Positions 16,030 to 25,244 of a stretch of DNA of 64,000 bases are shown here, one piece after another. A program made the position numbers and the translations under genes. The stretch is from Reichenbachiella sp. 5M10 (GTDB lineage: Bacteria; Bacteroidota; Bacteroidia; Cytophagales; Cyclobacteriaceae): the NCBI RefSeq assembly GCF_002742335.1, contig NZ_MDGR01000007.1:186001-250000 (forward strand). The letters are read 5' to 3'. The notes below the pieces were generated by a model. The model was not told the origin of the DNA, ran no database searches, and saw nothing but the letters and a program-made list of their open reading frames with translations. Positions within the stretch are counted from its first letter, which is position 1. Each line of letters opens with the position of its first letter.

Positions 16030-16038
16030 TGTGGATAA
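16030..16038 (-). promoter_or_regulatory. DnaA box 3
   Basis: TGTGGATAA on the plus strand, that is a perfect TTATCCACA on the minus strand, inverted relative to boxes 1 and 2. Confidence 0.7.
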
Positions 16039-16060
16039 AAAAGATTGATCTGTTTATGGG

Positions 16061-16096
16061 TTAATAAAAATATTGAAATAGTTATATTTTTATTAA
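16061..16096. repeat. AT-only 13-bp inverted repeat
   Basis: TTAATAAAAATAT (16061-16073) pairs perfectly with ATATTTTTATTAA (16084-16096) across a 10-nt spacer. It overlaps the stop codon of the ClC gene. It could be a duplex-unwinding element or a weak terminator. Confidence 0.55.
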
Positions 16097-17868
16097 TCTT
16101 TGTTTTGAGAGATCAATCGGGTGCGGTAGGCATTGAAAATTCTCGATTTGGACAGGAATCCGAGGTATTTTCCGTTTTCGATGACAGGTAGATTCCATGC
16201 TTGTGTGATTTCAAACTTGTTCATGACCTCTTCCATTGAGTCGTCTGGACCTACTTCTGCAGGAGGTAGTTGCATGACTTGCTTGATGATGATTTCTTTA
16301 CGCTTTTCTGAGTCAAACATGCGGTCACGAATGTCATCAAGCGTGACGATGCCTTCTAGTCCGCCTTCGTAATTCAAAACGGGGAAAATATTTCTTTTGG
16401 ATTTTTTGACGAGCTTGATCAGGTCTTCTAAGGTTTCATCAAACTTGATGCTGAGCAAGTCAGACTCGATGAGCTTGCGCATGTTCATCTGACTGAGGAC
16501 CTGTTTGTCTTTGTCATATTGTACATAATCTCCTTTTTCGATGAGAGGTTTGGTGTAGAGTGAGTAAGGCTCAAAATAGCTGATCGTCGTGAAGGATATC
16601 GCAGAGACGAGCATCAACGGGACGAACAGTCCATAGCCTCCTGTGATCTCAGCGATCAAGAAGATGGCAGTCAACGGAGCATGCAGTACACCACTCATGA
16701 CGCCACACATCCCGACGAGGGTGAAGTGACTCGTGTCGATGGTGACTGGGAAGATGTAGTTGATCGTACGCGCAAACATGTATCCGCCGATTCCTCCCAT
16801 AAACAGCGAAGGAGCAAAAATCCCTCCGCTACCTCCAGCACCTATTGTAAGGGCAGAAGCGATGGGTTTGATGATCAAGATGGCAAACAATAGTCCAATG
16901 ACAATGAGCGTTTTGTCTGATTGACCATAGATGAGGCTGTTATCAAAGATGGCTTTGTCATTTCCGCTGAGGAGTTGGAGGATGATGTCATAGCCTTCTC
17001 CATAGATGGGAGGGAAAGCCAATATGATGAGTGCTAGGCCTATTCCACCTAGCAAGGCCCTATTGAGGTCATTTTTGACTTTCTCGATGGCGTTTTCGAC
17101 GAGATACGTGAGCCTGGTAAAATGCACAGATATGATTCCACAGGCTACTCCTAGGAGAATGTAGTAGTGCACGTGTTCCGGGTGAAAGGCATTGGACAGT
17201 TTGAATGAAAACATGAGTTCCCTGCCGAGCAAGGTATAGGAGACCAGTGACCCGACGACAGAAGAGATGAGTATAGGTATGAATTTGTTGATAGTGACGT
17301 CTGTCAAAATGACCTCAATAGCAAAAATGACTCCTGCGATCGGAGAGTTGAAGATAGCTGCAATGGCTCCAGAGGCTCCGCAGGCTATCAAGAGCGTTCG
17401 CTTTTTATAGTTGAGATGAGTGAGGCGTCCGAGGTTCGAGCCAATGGCAGACCCAGTCACGACAATGGGGGCCTCTAGCCCTACTGATCCACCAAATCCG
17501 ACAGTGATGGCACTGGTGATCATGCGCGTGTAGGTCATTGTGCGTTTTACGATGCTGGAGCGTCTCGAGATGTAAAACAAAATTTGAGTAATGCCGTGCC
17601 CTGTTTTTACTTTTAGAATGTATTTGGAGACCAATACAGTAAGGAAGATCCCAATGATCGGATATATCATATAGAGAAAATCAAATCCACTGTTGTCCTT
17701 GTACTCGGCCAAGGTGTGCTGGATGAAATGGACGCTGCTCTTGAGTGTGACGGCTGCAAATCCTGAAACCAAGCCCACTATGCCACTCAGGATGAGGATG
17801 AAGTTGTTGCTGCTAATGTACTTTAGTCTCCAGACTAAAAATTTGACGAGCAACTCTCTAAAGATCAT
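16093..17868 (-). CDS. ClC-family chloride channel or transporter with CBS domains
   Basis: A 591-residue membrane protein. The ClC core (about 20-440) has the selectivity motifs TGHGI, GSVGLEAP (with the gating Glu) and GAGGSGGIFAPSLFMGG. Two CBS domains follow (about 460-580, with VLNYEGGLEGIVTLDDIRD and NLPVIENGKYLGFLSKSR). The position equivalent to the proton-pathway Glu of E. coli ClC, in the motif FxIEE, reads FAIEV. Val at this site is usual in channels, which hints at a channel rather than a proton antiporter (inference). It ends at the candidate origin. Confidence 0.93.
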   Translation of the reverse strand: MIFRELLVKFLVWRLKYISSNNFILILSGIVGLVSGFAAVTLKSSVHFIQHTLAEYKDNSGFDFLYMIYPIIGIFLTVLVSKYILKVKTGHGITQILFYISRRSSIVKRTMTYTRMITSAITVGFGGSVGLEAPIVVTGSAIGSNLGRLTHLNYKKRTLLIACGASGAIAAIFNSPIAGVIFAIEVILTDVTINKFIPILISSVVGSLVSYTLLGRELMFSFKLSNAFHPEHVHYYILLGVACGIISVHFTRLTYLVENAIEKVKNDLNRALLGGIGLALIILAFPPIYGEGYDIILQLLSGNDKAIFDNSLIYGQSDKTLIVIGLLFAILIIKPIASALTIGAGGSGGIFAPSLFMGGIGGYMFARTINYIFPVTIDTSHFTLVGMCGVMSGVLHAPLTAIFLIAEITGGYGLFVPLMLVSAISFTTISYFEPYSLYTKPLIEKGDYVQYDKDKQVLSQMNMRKLIESDLLSIKFDETLEDLIKLVKKSKRNIFPVLNYEGGLEGIVTLDDIRDRMFDSEKRKEIIIKQVMQLPPAEVGPDDSMEEVMNKFEITQAWNLPVIENGKYLGFLSKSRIFNAYRTRLISQNKD

Positions 17869-17965
17869 TCTTGACGGTATTATTACTATTAAACATCTCG
17901 TTGAGGTGGGGGATAGTCGAGCAAAGCTACGGCTTTAGATAGTTAGCTGAAAAGATAAGTGCTTA

Positions 17966-19642
17966 TTATTCATCACCAAGCCATTCTTTTTTGAGTGAAT
18001 TTTGCAAGGTGTCTGCTGCAGGGTCATCCACTATACTGTAGTACGAGTAGTATGTCTCAGTGCTACTTGGTAGTGTCAAGGTAGAACCATCGGCAAGCGT
18101 GAGAACAGTGGTGTCACTGATCTCCCAATCCTCTTCAAGTAATGTACCATTGATATGGGTGAGCGTATCTCCGATTGAAACGACCTGGTAGGCAATCGAT
18201 TTCGGGGCGATATCGATGATGCGGTTTCGGTCTAATAAGATACCAGTTTTGGCAGTGAACTCATTGGAGTGAGGTTCTGACACGAGAGAGCACCCTACGA
18301 GAGCGAGCGTTTGTTGTAGGATGCTTTCTATTGGAGTGGTAGTTTCTACCAGTTCGCGGGCGAGCGTCAGTACGTGCTCTCCCCCTATCTTGCCGATTAG
18401 TGCGTACACGTCGCTGAGTGTGTATCCACCTTGTTCGTATCGATGTAATGCGTACATCTGTTGGATCACGTCGATCAAGCTATGTTGACTAGTTGTGGAT
18501 TGACGGATCTGGATATCGAGTATCATTGAGACCAGTGCTCCTTTGACGTAGATAGAGACTTTTTTGGAAGGGGTACTTTTTTGGTAGCCGTCTACCCAGA
18601 GGTTTTGGGAGGATTCGAGCAGGCTGCTTTCAAATCTGCCGTAGTTTTGGAAGTGTCTCAAGAGTAGGGTATTGATTTCTTTGTAATAGGCTTGATGGGA
18701 AAATACTCCGGACTGTCTCAGAAAAAGGTCACCATAATAGGTGGTAAATCCCTCCGCGACAAAGCCTGTATCGAAGAGAACCTCTTTGGAAAAATCATAT
18801 GGGGACATTTCGGCGGGACGGATTCGGGTGACATTCCAGGCGTGAAACAGTTCATGTGAAGCTACGCCTAGTAGCATCTCGCGGTAGTTGTCGTGTGTAT
18901 CAGGGGTGTTAGGACCGAGTACGAGTACGGTAGAATCTTCGTGTTCTACACCGTGGTAGTGTGTGTAGTCTAGGGACTGTACTAAGAAGCGGTAGACTTG
19001 GCAAGGGAATCCGCCCATGGCTTGCATCTGTACTCGAGTGAATTGATAGAAATCGGCAAGTAGCTTGGTTTCGTCGAGCGGGTGTTCGCCTTGGAAAGTG
19101 AGGTGAAACTCGTGTCCGTCAATGGTGTAGGTGAGGTCTCGGAGTTTCGTGCTGGCAAAGACAGGAGAGTCTACCAGCTGATGGTAACTAGATGCTTGGA
19201 GTGTGGGGCGTGTTCCGAGAGCGCAGGCTATGAGATAATCTTTTGGTAGGTCGAGAGATACAGTATAGGGTAGGTCCATCCTTCCGACTTGGTAAAAAAT
19301 GCAATTGATGAAGTTGAGGTAGACTTGCTGTTTGTCCACGAGGGAGTTGCCTGCGTCCATTTTGAACGCGTAGTAGTCGTAGCGCAAGGTCAAGGCCTGA
19401 GTGCTAGGATTGTCAACGATCCAAGTGTTGGGGGTAGTTTTGCGCCAAGCGAGTGGTCTTCCTGCCTCATCTGACACTCCAAACCGAAAGATATGATCTG
19501 TAAAAGGGTCAAGTTCGTAGCGGCCCGGACGCCATGCTGGTAGAGTGAATTCTTGAGGCCCTTTAGTTAGATTTGCAAACTTGATTTTGATGTTGGCAAA
19601 GTGACTGTGTGGGTTTTTGAAGGAGATGTGGCAAAAAATCAT
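17966..19642 (-). CDS. M61 family peptidase (glycyl aminopeptidase-like), cytoplasmic
   Basis: 558 residues counted from the ATG at 19642 (MIFCHISFKNPHSHF). This start matches where M61 proteins usually begin. A TTG six codons earlier is possible. The N-terminal beta domain is followed by the zinc peptidase with VASHELFHAWNVTRIRP (HExxH, about 280) and the downstream FVAEGFTTYYGDL Glu. A PDZ-like domain follows near the C-terminus. There is no signal peptide, unlike the second M61 protein at 54 kb. It is the last minus-strand gene before the rpmH promoter. Confidence 0.9.
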   Translation of the reverse strand: MIFCHISFKNPHSHFANIKIKFANLTKGPQEFTLPAWRPGRYELDPFTDHIFRFGVSDEAGRPLAWRKTTPNTWIVDNPSTQALTLRYDYYAFKMDAGNSLVDKQQVYLNFINCIFYQVGRMDLPYTVSLDLPKDYLIACALGTRPTLQASSYHQLVDSPVFASTKLRDLTYTIDGHEFHLTFQGEHPLDETKLLADFYQFTRVQMQAMGGFPCQVYRFLVQSLDYTHYHGVEHEDSTVLVLGPNTPDTHDNYREMLLGVASHELFHAWNVTRIRPAEMSPYDFSKEVLFDTGFVAEGFTTYYGDLFLRQSGVFSHQAYYKEINTLLLRHFQNYGRFESSLLESSQNLWVDGYQKSTPSKKVSIYVKGALVSMILDIQIRQSTTSQHSLIDVIQQMYALHRYEQGGYTLSDVYALIGKIGGEHVLTLARELVETTTPIESILQQTLALVGCSLVSEPHSNEFTAKTGILLDRNRIIDIAPKSIAYQVVSIGDTLTHINGTLLEEDWEISDTTVLTLADGSTLTLPSSTETYYSYYSIVDDPAADTLQNSLKKEWLGDE

Positions 19643-19748
19643 AAGCGAGCGTTTGGACAAATATCATATTTGAGGGTGAAAAAAATGAGTGTTCAGGAGT
19701 TAATCCTTCATTTTTAATGACTTGGGTCAATAAAGAATGACATACATG

Positions 19749-19779
19749 TTTGTAATTATATAAAAGCTACTTATTTTTG
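19749..19779 (+). promoter_or_regulatory. Consensus Bacteroidota promoter for rpmH
   Basis: TTTG (19749-19752), exactly 19 nt, then TATTTTTG (19772-19779): a full match to TTTG-N19-TAnnTTTG. The leader to the rpmH ATG is about 105 nt. Confidence 0.85.
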
Positions 19780-19891
19780 CACTCCATTTTTTAAAGAGGC
19801 TCTGGTTTAGGGTTTTACAGAAAATACAGGATAGATTAAAAGAAGGGACAGAATAGTGGTCTGATTCCGATTAAGATAAAATAAGAAAAAA

Positions 19892-20050
19892 ATGAAAAGA
19901 ACGTTTCAACCTTCGCAGAGAAAAAGAAAAAACAAGCACGGATTCAGAGCTAGAATGGAAGATGCTAACGGTAGATCTGTCATCGCTAGAAGAAGAGCTA
20001 AGGGAAGAAAAAAATTGACTGTATCTGACGAAAGAGGTAGCAAGAAGTAA
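19892..20050 (+). CDS. rpmH: 50S ribosomal protein L34
   Basis: A 52-residue basic protein starting [20 protein letters not shown] and ending with [15 protein letters not shown]. This is the L34 pattern (KRTxQPSxxKRxRxHGFRxRM). It is a component of the large ribosomal subunit. It starts the plus-strand run and is followed 31 bp later by rnpA, the classical rpmH-rnpA order often found near replication origins. Confidence 0.98.
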   Translation: MKRTFQPSQRKRKNKHGFRARMEDANGRSVIARRRAKGRKKLTVSDERGSKK

Positions 20051-20081
20051 GTTTCTGCTTAATTTTGTTCCTTCGAGATAT

Positions 20082-20483
20082 ATGGAGGAAGAAGAAGTTA
20101 CGATCAAAAAGCACAGTTTTTCCAAGAAGGAAAGACTCAATAGCAAAAAGGAAATTGATGCTCTTTTTTCGAAAGGAGCATCTTTTTATTTTTACCCCTT
20201 CAGCATCAAGCACACACCGATCGATCGATCGGATGCAGATTGCCATCAGATTTTGATTTCGGTATCCAAGCGCAAGTTCAAACGAGCCGTGGATCGCAAC
20301 CGCATCAAACGACTCATTAGAGAATCCTATCGGCTCAACAAGCAACTCATCGAAAATGCAGATCAGTTTTTGTCGATTGCCTATATTTACACGGGAAAGG
20401 AGATTCATTCTTTCGATTTCATTCAGAAAAAACTAATTGGGTCACTCCGTCGTTTATTAGCCGAACGAGAAAAAACAGTGTAA
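20082..20483 (+). CDS. rnpA: Ribonuclease P protein component
   Basis: 133 residues. The RNase P protein signature is present as SVSKRKFKRAVDRNRIKRLI (about 64-83), the RNR motif that contacts P RNA. The N-terminus has LNSKKEIDALFSKG, the usual substrate-leader contact region. It processes tRNA 5' ends together with the catalytic RNA. The stop is directly followed by the ATG of the S41 protease, with no spacer, so the genes are translationally linked. Confidence 0.95.
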   Translation: MEEEEVTIKKHSFSKKERLNSKKEIDALFSKGASFYFYPFSIKHTPIDRSDADCHQILISVSKRKFKRAVDRNRIKRLIRESYRLNKQLIENADQFLSIAYIYTGKEIHSFDFIQKKLIGSLRRLLAEREKTV

Positions 20484-22127
20484 ATGAAAAGAGTCATCAT
20501 AGGTATAGTAGGAAGCGCATTGTTGGTCGGGATGTTTTCGTTCACCTTCTCTGACGATGACTACTTCGAGATTTCGCGCAATCTCAACATCTTTGCAACC
20601 CTATATCGCGAACTCAATACGCACTACGTAGATCAGCTGCCAGACGAAGAGATCATCACGACAGGTATCGATGCGATGCTCAGTTCGTTGGATCCTTACA
20701 CAGACTATATCCCAGAGAGTGAACTGGAGAGTTATCGTACGATCACGACTGGTGAGTATGGTGGTATTGGTGCCGTAGTAGGCAAGCGTGATGGAGTCAA
20801 TACGGTTTTGATGCCGTATGTGGGGTTTCCGGCTCATGATGCAGGCTTGCAAATCGGTGATCAAATCACCCATATCGATGGCAAGTCACTCAAGGGGCTT
20901 GATTCGGATGAGATCAGCAACATGCTCAAAGGACAACCTGGAACTCAGCTGGACTTGATAGTGCACCGCTATGGAGTGGTGGACCCAATGCTCGTTACCC
21001 TTACCCGCGAAAAAATAACCATCAACAATGTGGCTTACTATGGCATGCTCAATAAGGATACGGGATATATTCTCCTTAGTGATTTTACGACACATGCTAG
21101 CGAAGAAGTACAAGATGCTTTGTTGGAGTTAAAAGGCAAGGGAGCAAAGAAAATGGTCTTGGACCTGAGAGATAACCCAGGAGGGCTACTCGACGAAGCG
21201 GTCAAAGTTGCCAATGTTTTTATCCCGAAAGGGAAAGAGGTCGTGAATACCAAAGGGAAAAAAACCTCATGGAACAAGAGTTATACAGCTCCAGCACCCA
21301 GTACGGATGAGGAGATCCCATTGGTCGTCTTGACAAGTAGTGGGACTGCTTCGGCTGCAGAGATTGTGTCAGGTGTGATGCAGGATTACGACCGAGGTGT
21401 ATTGGTTGGAAAACGGACTTTTGGCAAGGGCTTGGTTCAAGCAACACGCCCATTGCCTTACAATGCACAACTCAAGATCACGACAGCCAAGTACTATATC
21501 CCGAGTGGTAGATGTATACAAGCGATCGATTATTCCCATCGCAACCCTGACGGTAGTGTGGGCAAAATCCCAGACTCTCTCAAAGTAGCTTTCAAAACAC
21601 GCAATGGAAGAACGGTCTATGACGGAGGAGGTATCAACCCCGATGTGTTGGTCGAGGAACGTAAATATTCGCACTTGCTCTACAACATCATCAACAACAA
21701 CTTCATGTTTGATTATGCCAACATCTATAGATCCAAGCATCCAGAAATCAGTCAGCCGAGAGCATTTGAGTTGACAGATGCTGAATACGCAGATTTTGTA
21801 ACTTGGATCGAGTCCAAAGACCTGAGTTTTTCGTCGCAGATTGATGAAGCGATCGAAGGTTTGATAGAGATGTCTAAGGAGGAGAAGTTTTACGAGGGCT
21901 TGCACCCGTCCATCGAGGGTCTAAAGGAAAAGGTGTCCATGCTCAAAAGGAACTATTTGAGAGACTACAAGGCGGAGGTGAAGTTCATGCTAGAAGAAGA
22001 AATTGTCAGTCGATATTATTACCAAGAGGGGATGATTGAAGCAGCACTAGATCACGATCCTGTGGTCCTAAAAGCGGAAGAGGTGCTCAATAGCCCTTCG
22101 CGATACAATAAGATATTATCTAAATAA
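20484..22127 (+). CDS. S41 family C-terminal processing protease (CtpA-like)
   Basis: 547 residues. A signal peptide or anchor (about 1-22) is followed by a helical N-terminus and a PDZ domain (GGIGAVVGKRDGVNTVLMPY, about 90-170). The protease core has SSGTASAAEIVSGVMQD (catalytic Ser) and KRTFGKGLVQ (catalytic Lys). A helical C-terminal extension of about 140 residues follows. It cleaves envelope proteins at their C-termini. It starts immediately at the rnpA stop. The same arrangement is seen in other Bacteroidota. Confidence 0.94.
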   Translation: MKRVIIGIVGSALLVGMFSFTFSDDDYFEISRNLNIFATLYRELNTHYVDQLPDEEIITTGIDAMLSSLDPYTDYIPESELESYRTITTGEYGGIGAVVGKRDGVNTVLMPYVGFPAHDAGLQIGDQITHIDGKSLKGLDSDEISNMLKGQPGTQLDLIVHRYGVVDPMLVTLTREKITINNVAYYGMLNKDTGYILLSDFTTHASEEVQDALLELKGKGAKKMVLDLRDNPGGLLDEAVKVANVFIPKGKEVVNTKGKKTSWNKSYTAPAPSTDEEIPLVVLTSSGTASAAEIVSGVMQDYDRGVLVGKRTFGKGLVQATRPLPYNAQLKITTAKYYIPSGRCIQAIDYSHRNPDGSVGKIPDSLKVAFKTRNGRTVYDGGGINPDVLVEERKYSHLLYNIINNNFMFDYANIYRSKHPEISQPRAFELTDAEYADFVTWIESKDLSFSSQIDEAIEGLIEMSKEEKFYEGLHPSIEGLKEKVSMLKRNYLRDYKAEVKFMLEEEIVSRYYYQEGMIEAALDHDPVVLKAEEVLNSPSRYNKILSK

Positions 22128-22139
22128 ACTCGTACTATT

Positions 22140-22817
22140 TTGTCACTAATACTCAGTATAGATAGCTCGACCAAGAGTGGTTCTGTAGCTTTGATTCAAG
22201 AGGGACGTGTGCTCGGTTTGCAGCACTACCACATAGATAAGTCGCATTCATCATTGCTACATGTGATGATACAGCAGACGGTAGACAATGCAGGACACAA
22301 GTTGAGCGATCTCGATGCAGTAGCGATATCCGAAGGGCCAGGCTCGTATACTGGGTTGAGGATCGGAACTTCTGCTGCTAAGGGGCTTTGCTACGCTTTG
22401 GATATCCCGCTGATCGCGGTGAATACCCTGGAGAGTATGGCATACCAAGTGCATAAATATGCCCCACAGGTGGGATGGTTTCGTCCGATGATCGATGCAA
22501 GGCGTATGGAGGTCTATACCATGCTGGTCAATGCGGAGTTTGAGGTCGTAGAGCAGACCGAACCTGTGATCATCGACGAAAATAGCTTTGTGAAAGAGTT
22601 GGAAGGTGCCAAGGTCTTGTTCTTTGGAGACGGTGCGGAGAAGTGCAAAGAAATCATTCATCACCCTCACGCGTTGTTTCTAGATCATGTGCACCCTTCG
22701 GCTGTGGATGTAGGGATTTTGGCAGGTCGGAAGTTTGAAAAGGGAGAATTTGAGAACGTTGTTTCGTTTGAGCCGTTCTATTTGAAGGAGTTTAGATTAG
22801 CTACAGCAAAGAAATAA
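22140..22817 (+). CDS. tsaB: tRNA threonylcarbamoyladenosine biosynthesis protein TsaB
   Basis: 225 residues from a TTG start (LILSIDSSTKSGSVALIQ). It has the actin-like ATPase fold with the TsaB motif ISEGPGSYTGLRIGTSAAKG (about 62-81). It pairs with TsaD in the complex that adds threonylcarbamoyl to A37 of ANN-decoding tRNAs. It lies 12 bp after the protease gene, and its stop shares one base with the next ATG (TAATG). Confidence 0.95.
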   Translation: MSLILSIDSSTKSGSVALIQEGRVLGLQHYHIDKSHSSLLHVMIQQTVDNAGHKLSDLDAVAISEGPGSYTGLRIGTSAAKGLCYALDIPLIAVNTLESMAYQVHKYAPQVGWFRPMIDARRMEVYTMLVNAEFEVVEQTEPVIIDENSFVKELEGAKVLFFGDGAEKCKEIIHHPHALFLDHVHPSAVDVGILAGRKFEKGEFENVVSFEPFYLKEFRLATAKK

Positions 22818-23335
22818 TGGAAGGAGAAATAGTCAATAAAGTAGCAGAGAGTTCGCTGATCAATTTTGATCTAGAAACCTACTACGACCAAGCGCCACGA
22901 ATACAGTTTGATATCAAAGATAATTTATTCAATGAGTTGGTGCTGCGTGAAAAGGATTTTCGCGCTTTCGTCAAGGAGCACGACTGGTCTCAGTATGCAG
23001 GCAAGCACGTAGCAGTATACTGTAGTGTCGATGCGATCGTGCCGACTTGGGCATATATGCTGCTGTCTTCGATCCTCGAACCCATCGCCAAATCGGTTGT
23101 CTTTGGAGATATGAGTCATTTGGAGAATTTCTTGTTTCAGCAAGCTTTGAGCAAAATCGACTTGGAGCAATACCGAGACGGCAAAGTGATCGTCAAAGGT
23201 TGTGGACGATTTCCTGTGCCTGAGTTTGCCTATGTAGAGCTGACACGTCTATTGACCCCTGTCGTCAGTAGTTTGATGTACGGTGAGGCATGTAGTGCCG
23301 TCCCTCTTTACAAACGACCAAAATCTAAATCCTAG
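22817..23335 (+). CDS. DUF2480 family protein
   Basis: 172 residues of the DUF2480 family, which is common in Bacteroidota. Recognisable parts are NKVAESSLINFDLETYY at the start, LVLREKDFRAFVKEHDWSQY, the conserved AVYCSVDAIVPTWAYMLL and KGCGRFPVPEFAYVELTRL. It is soluble. The function is not known. It is translationally coupled to tsaB through TAATG and lies just upstream of scpA. Confidence 0.88.
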   Translation: MEGEIVNKVAESSLINFDLETYYDQAPRIQFDIKDNLFNELVLREKDFRAFVKEHDWSQYAGKHVAVYCSVDAIVPTWAYMLLSSILEPIAKSVVFGDMSHLENFLFQQALSKIDLEQYRDGKVIVKGCGRFPVPEFAYVELTRLLTPVVSSLMYGEACSAVPLYKRPKSKS

Positions 23336-23405
23336 TAAAGTATCTCTCACGGATTTTTCCATAAGGGTGAATCCATATACCTTTGAGAGACTAAGGATAA
23401 CCAAT

Positions 23406-24155
23406 TTGAAATTTGAAGTAAAACTCCCGCTTTTTGAAGGCCCCTTTGACCTTCTCCTCTTTTTTATCGAAAGAGACGAGTTGGATATTTACGACATTCC
23501 GATTTCTCAGATTACAGAGGAGTTTTTGGATTATGTCCATCATTTGGAAAAAATGAACATCGAAGTGGCGAGTGAATTCATCTTGGTCGCTGCTAGTTTG
23601 ATGCGGATCAAGGCCAAGATGCTTCTCCCTAGGCCTAGTGTGGATGAGGAAGGAAATGAAATAGATCCTCGTGAAGAGCTTGTCCGTCATCTCTTGGAGT
23701 ACAAGCGCTACAAATCGATCATTGGGGAGATGGTTCAGTTAGAGTCTGACCGTTTGGACAGAGAAAAGCGAGGCAACATTACCAAGGAAATTAGGGCTTT
23801 GGCAGAATCGACCAATGTCGAGGCTGAACTGCAGAACTTAGACTTGTTCAAGATCTTAAAAGTTTACCAGAAAGTGATGAGTCGCTACGAGATGGAGAAA
23901 AATAAGGTTGTGCACCAAGTCGTCCAATACCCATATACCATATCTAACCAAAAAAAACACATCCTCGATTCCTTGCAAGTGTCCTCGAGGATGGCCTTTA
24001 CAGATTTGATTCAGGAGAATCCTGAGAAAATCTATGTCATTTTTAATTTTTTAGCCATCTTGGAATTGCTGCAGCTGCAAATGGTAAAGCTCCATTTGGG
24101 AGAGGGCTTCAATAATTTTTGGATAGAGAAACAGGAGGAGGTACCCGTAGACTAA
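23406..24155 (+). CDS. scpA: Segregation and condensation protein A
   Basis: 249 residues if it starts at the TTG at 23406 (KFEVKLPLFEGPFDLLLFFI), where ScpA proteins normally begin. The open frame extends to an ATG at 23283, but that lies inside the DUF2480 gene. The N-terminal SMC-binding domain carries PLFEGPFDLLL and IPISQITEEFLDYV. The middle has the LVAASLMRIKAKMLLPRP helix, and the C-terminal winged helix is near 220-249. With ScpB and SMC it compacts and segregates chromosomes, which fits a position near the candidate origin. Confidence 0.9.
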   Translation: MKFEVKLPLFEGPFDLLLFFIERDELDIYDIPISQITEEFLDYVHHLEKMNIEVASEFILVAASLMRIKAKMLLPRPSVDEEGNEIDPREELVRHLLEYKRYKSIIGEMVQLESDRLDREKRGNITKEIRALAESTNVEAELQNLDLFKILKVYQKVMSRYEMEKNKVVHQVVQYPYTISNQKKHILDSLQVSSRMAFTDLIQENPEKIYVIFNFLAILELLQLQMVKLHLGEGFNNFWIEKQEEVPVD

Positions 24156-25207
24156 TGGATATAAACAGTAAAAAGGTGTTTCAGGTTCTTGACCCCAAAA
24201 AGATCTGGATGCCCATTGCACTTGGATTGGCCATCGTGTTTTATCTCTTTTACAGCGATCCAAACATTACATCTGATACACTCAAGTTGATATTTGACGC
24301 CAAATTGTCCTCAGTGATTGTGGCGTTTTTGGTGTTGTTTGCACGGGATGCAGGCTATGTCTATCGCGTCAAAACGATATCGGACGGAGAACTCAACTGG
24401 TCTCGGAGTATCGTCATCATCATCTTGTGGGAGTTTGCTTCTGCGGTGACCCCCTCTGTTGTAGGAGGCACAGCGGTAGTAGTCTTTGTTTTCATGGCTG
24501 AGGGGATCAATGTGGGCAAATCACTAGCCTACGTAATGCTCACTGCGATTTTGGACAATCTGTTTTTTGTGATTGCAGCACCGATCGTGATGCTGCTGAC
24601 ACAGGGGATGATTTTTCCAGATGTACAGGCCATGGACTTGGAACTGGGTACGAGTTTACAGTTGTTGTTCTTTTTGAGCTATGGACTGATTGCTGTGTAT
24701 ACTTTAGTGATGTCTTACGCTTTGTTTGTGAGACCGAGGGCATTCAAGTGGTTTTTGTTGAAGGTTACGGGCTTTAGATTTTTCAAAAAATGGAGAGAAA
24801 AGGCCAATCAATATGGTGATGAGATCATCATGGCTTCCAATGGGCTCAAGGGCAAAGCAGTGTCGTACTGGGTCAAGATATCTGCCGCGACGACCTTTAT
24901 ATGGGTGGCTCGCTACTTGATGCTCAATAGCCTCGTGGAGGCCTACAGCAACTTGAGTGTGCCAGAGCACATGGTGGTGTTTTCGAGACAAGTGATCATG
25001 TGGATCGTAATGTTAGTCTCTCCTACGCCGGGTAGCTCAGGTACGGCGGAGTATTTTTTTAATCAATTCTTTTATGAGTATTTAGGGGATTACACCTTCG
25101 TGTCAAGTATTTTTTGGCGATTGATGTCGTACTATCCGTACTTGATCTTAGGGGCGATCTTTTTGCCGAGATGGGTGAAGAGTCGGTTTTTCAACAAGGG
25201 CAAGTAG
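24155..25207 (+). CDS. Flippase-like lysylphosphatidylglycerol synthase TM-region protein (UPF0104)
   Basis: 350 residues from the ATG at 24155, which overlaps the scpA stop by one base (TAATG). About eight membrane helices cover most of the length. The family signature is present as ITPSVVGGTAVVVF-type residues (ASAVTPSVVGGTAVVVFVFM, about 90-110) and SPTPGSSGTAEYFF near 290-303. It belongs to the MprF-like flippase fold without the synthetase domain. The substrate is unknown, probably a lipid. Confidence 0.85.
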   Translation: MDINSKKVFQVLDPKKIWMPIALGLAIVFYLFYSDPNITSDTLKLIFDAKLSSVIVAFLVLFARDAGYVYRVKTISDGELNWSRSIVIIILWEFASAVTPSVVGGTAVVVFVFMAEGINVGKSLAYVMLTAILDNLFFVIAAPIVMLLTQGMIFPDVQAMDLELGTSLQLLFFLSYGLIAVYTLVMSYALFVRPRAFKWFLLKVTGFRFFKKWREKANQYGDEIIMASNGLKGKAVSYWVKISAATTFIWVARYLMLNSLVEAYSNLSVPEHMVVFSRQVIMWIVMLVSPTPGSSGTAEYFFNQFFYEYLGDYTFVSSIFWRLMSYYPYLILGAIFLPRWVKSRFFNKGK

Positions 25208-25244
25208 ACAGAGTCTCGGTGTACCCAAGACCCCGCCTCTATTC

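Larger units (their letters stand above)
15821..16092. other. Candidate chromosomal replication origin (DnaA-box cluster)
   Basis: A 270-bp non-coding AT-rich stretch with three perfect DnaA boxes: TTATCCACA at 15935-15943 and 15954-15962 on the plus strand, and its complement TGTGGATAA at 16030-16038. An AT-only 13-bp inverted repeat at the right edge could serve as the unwinding element. rpmH-rnpA, often near origins, lies about 4 kb away. Nearly all genes to the right (19.9-29.9 kb) are on the plus strand, while those to the left are mostly minus. No dnaA gene is visible, and the skew was not computed. Confidence 0.55.
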
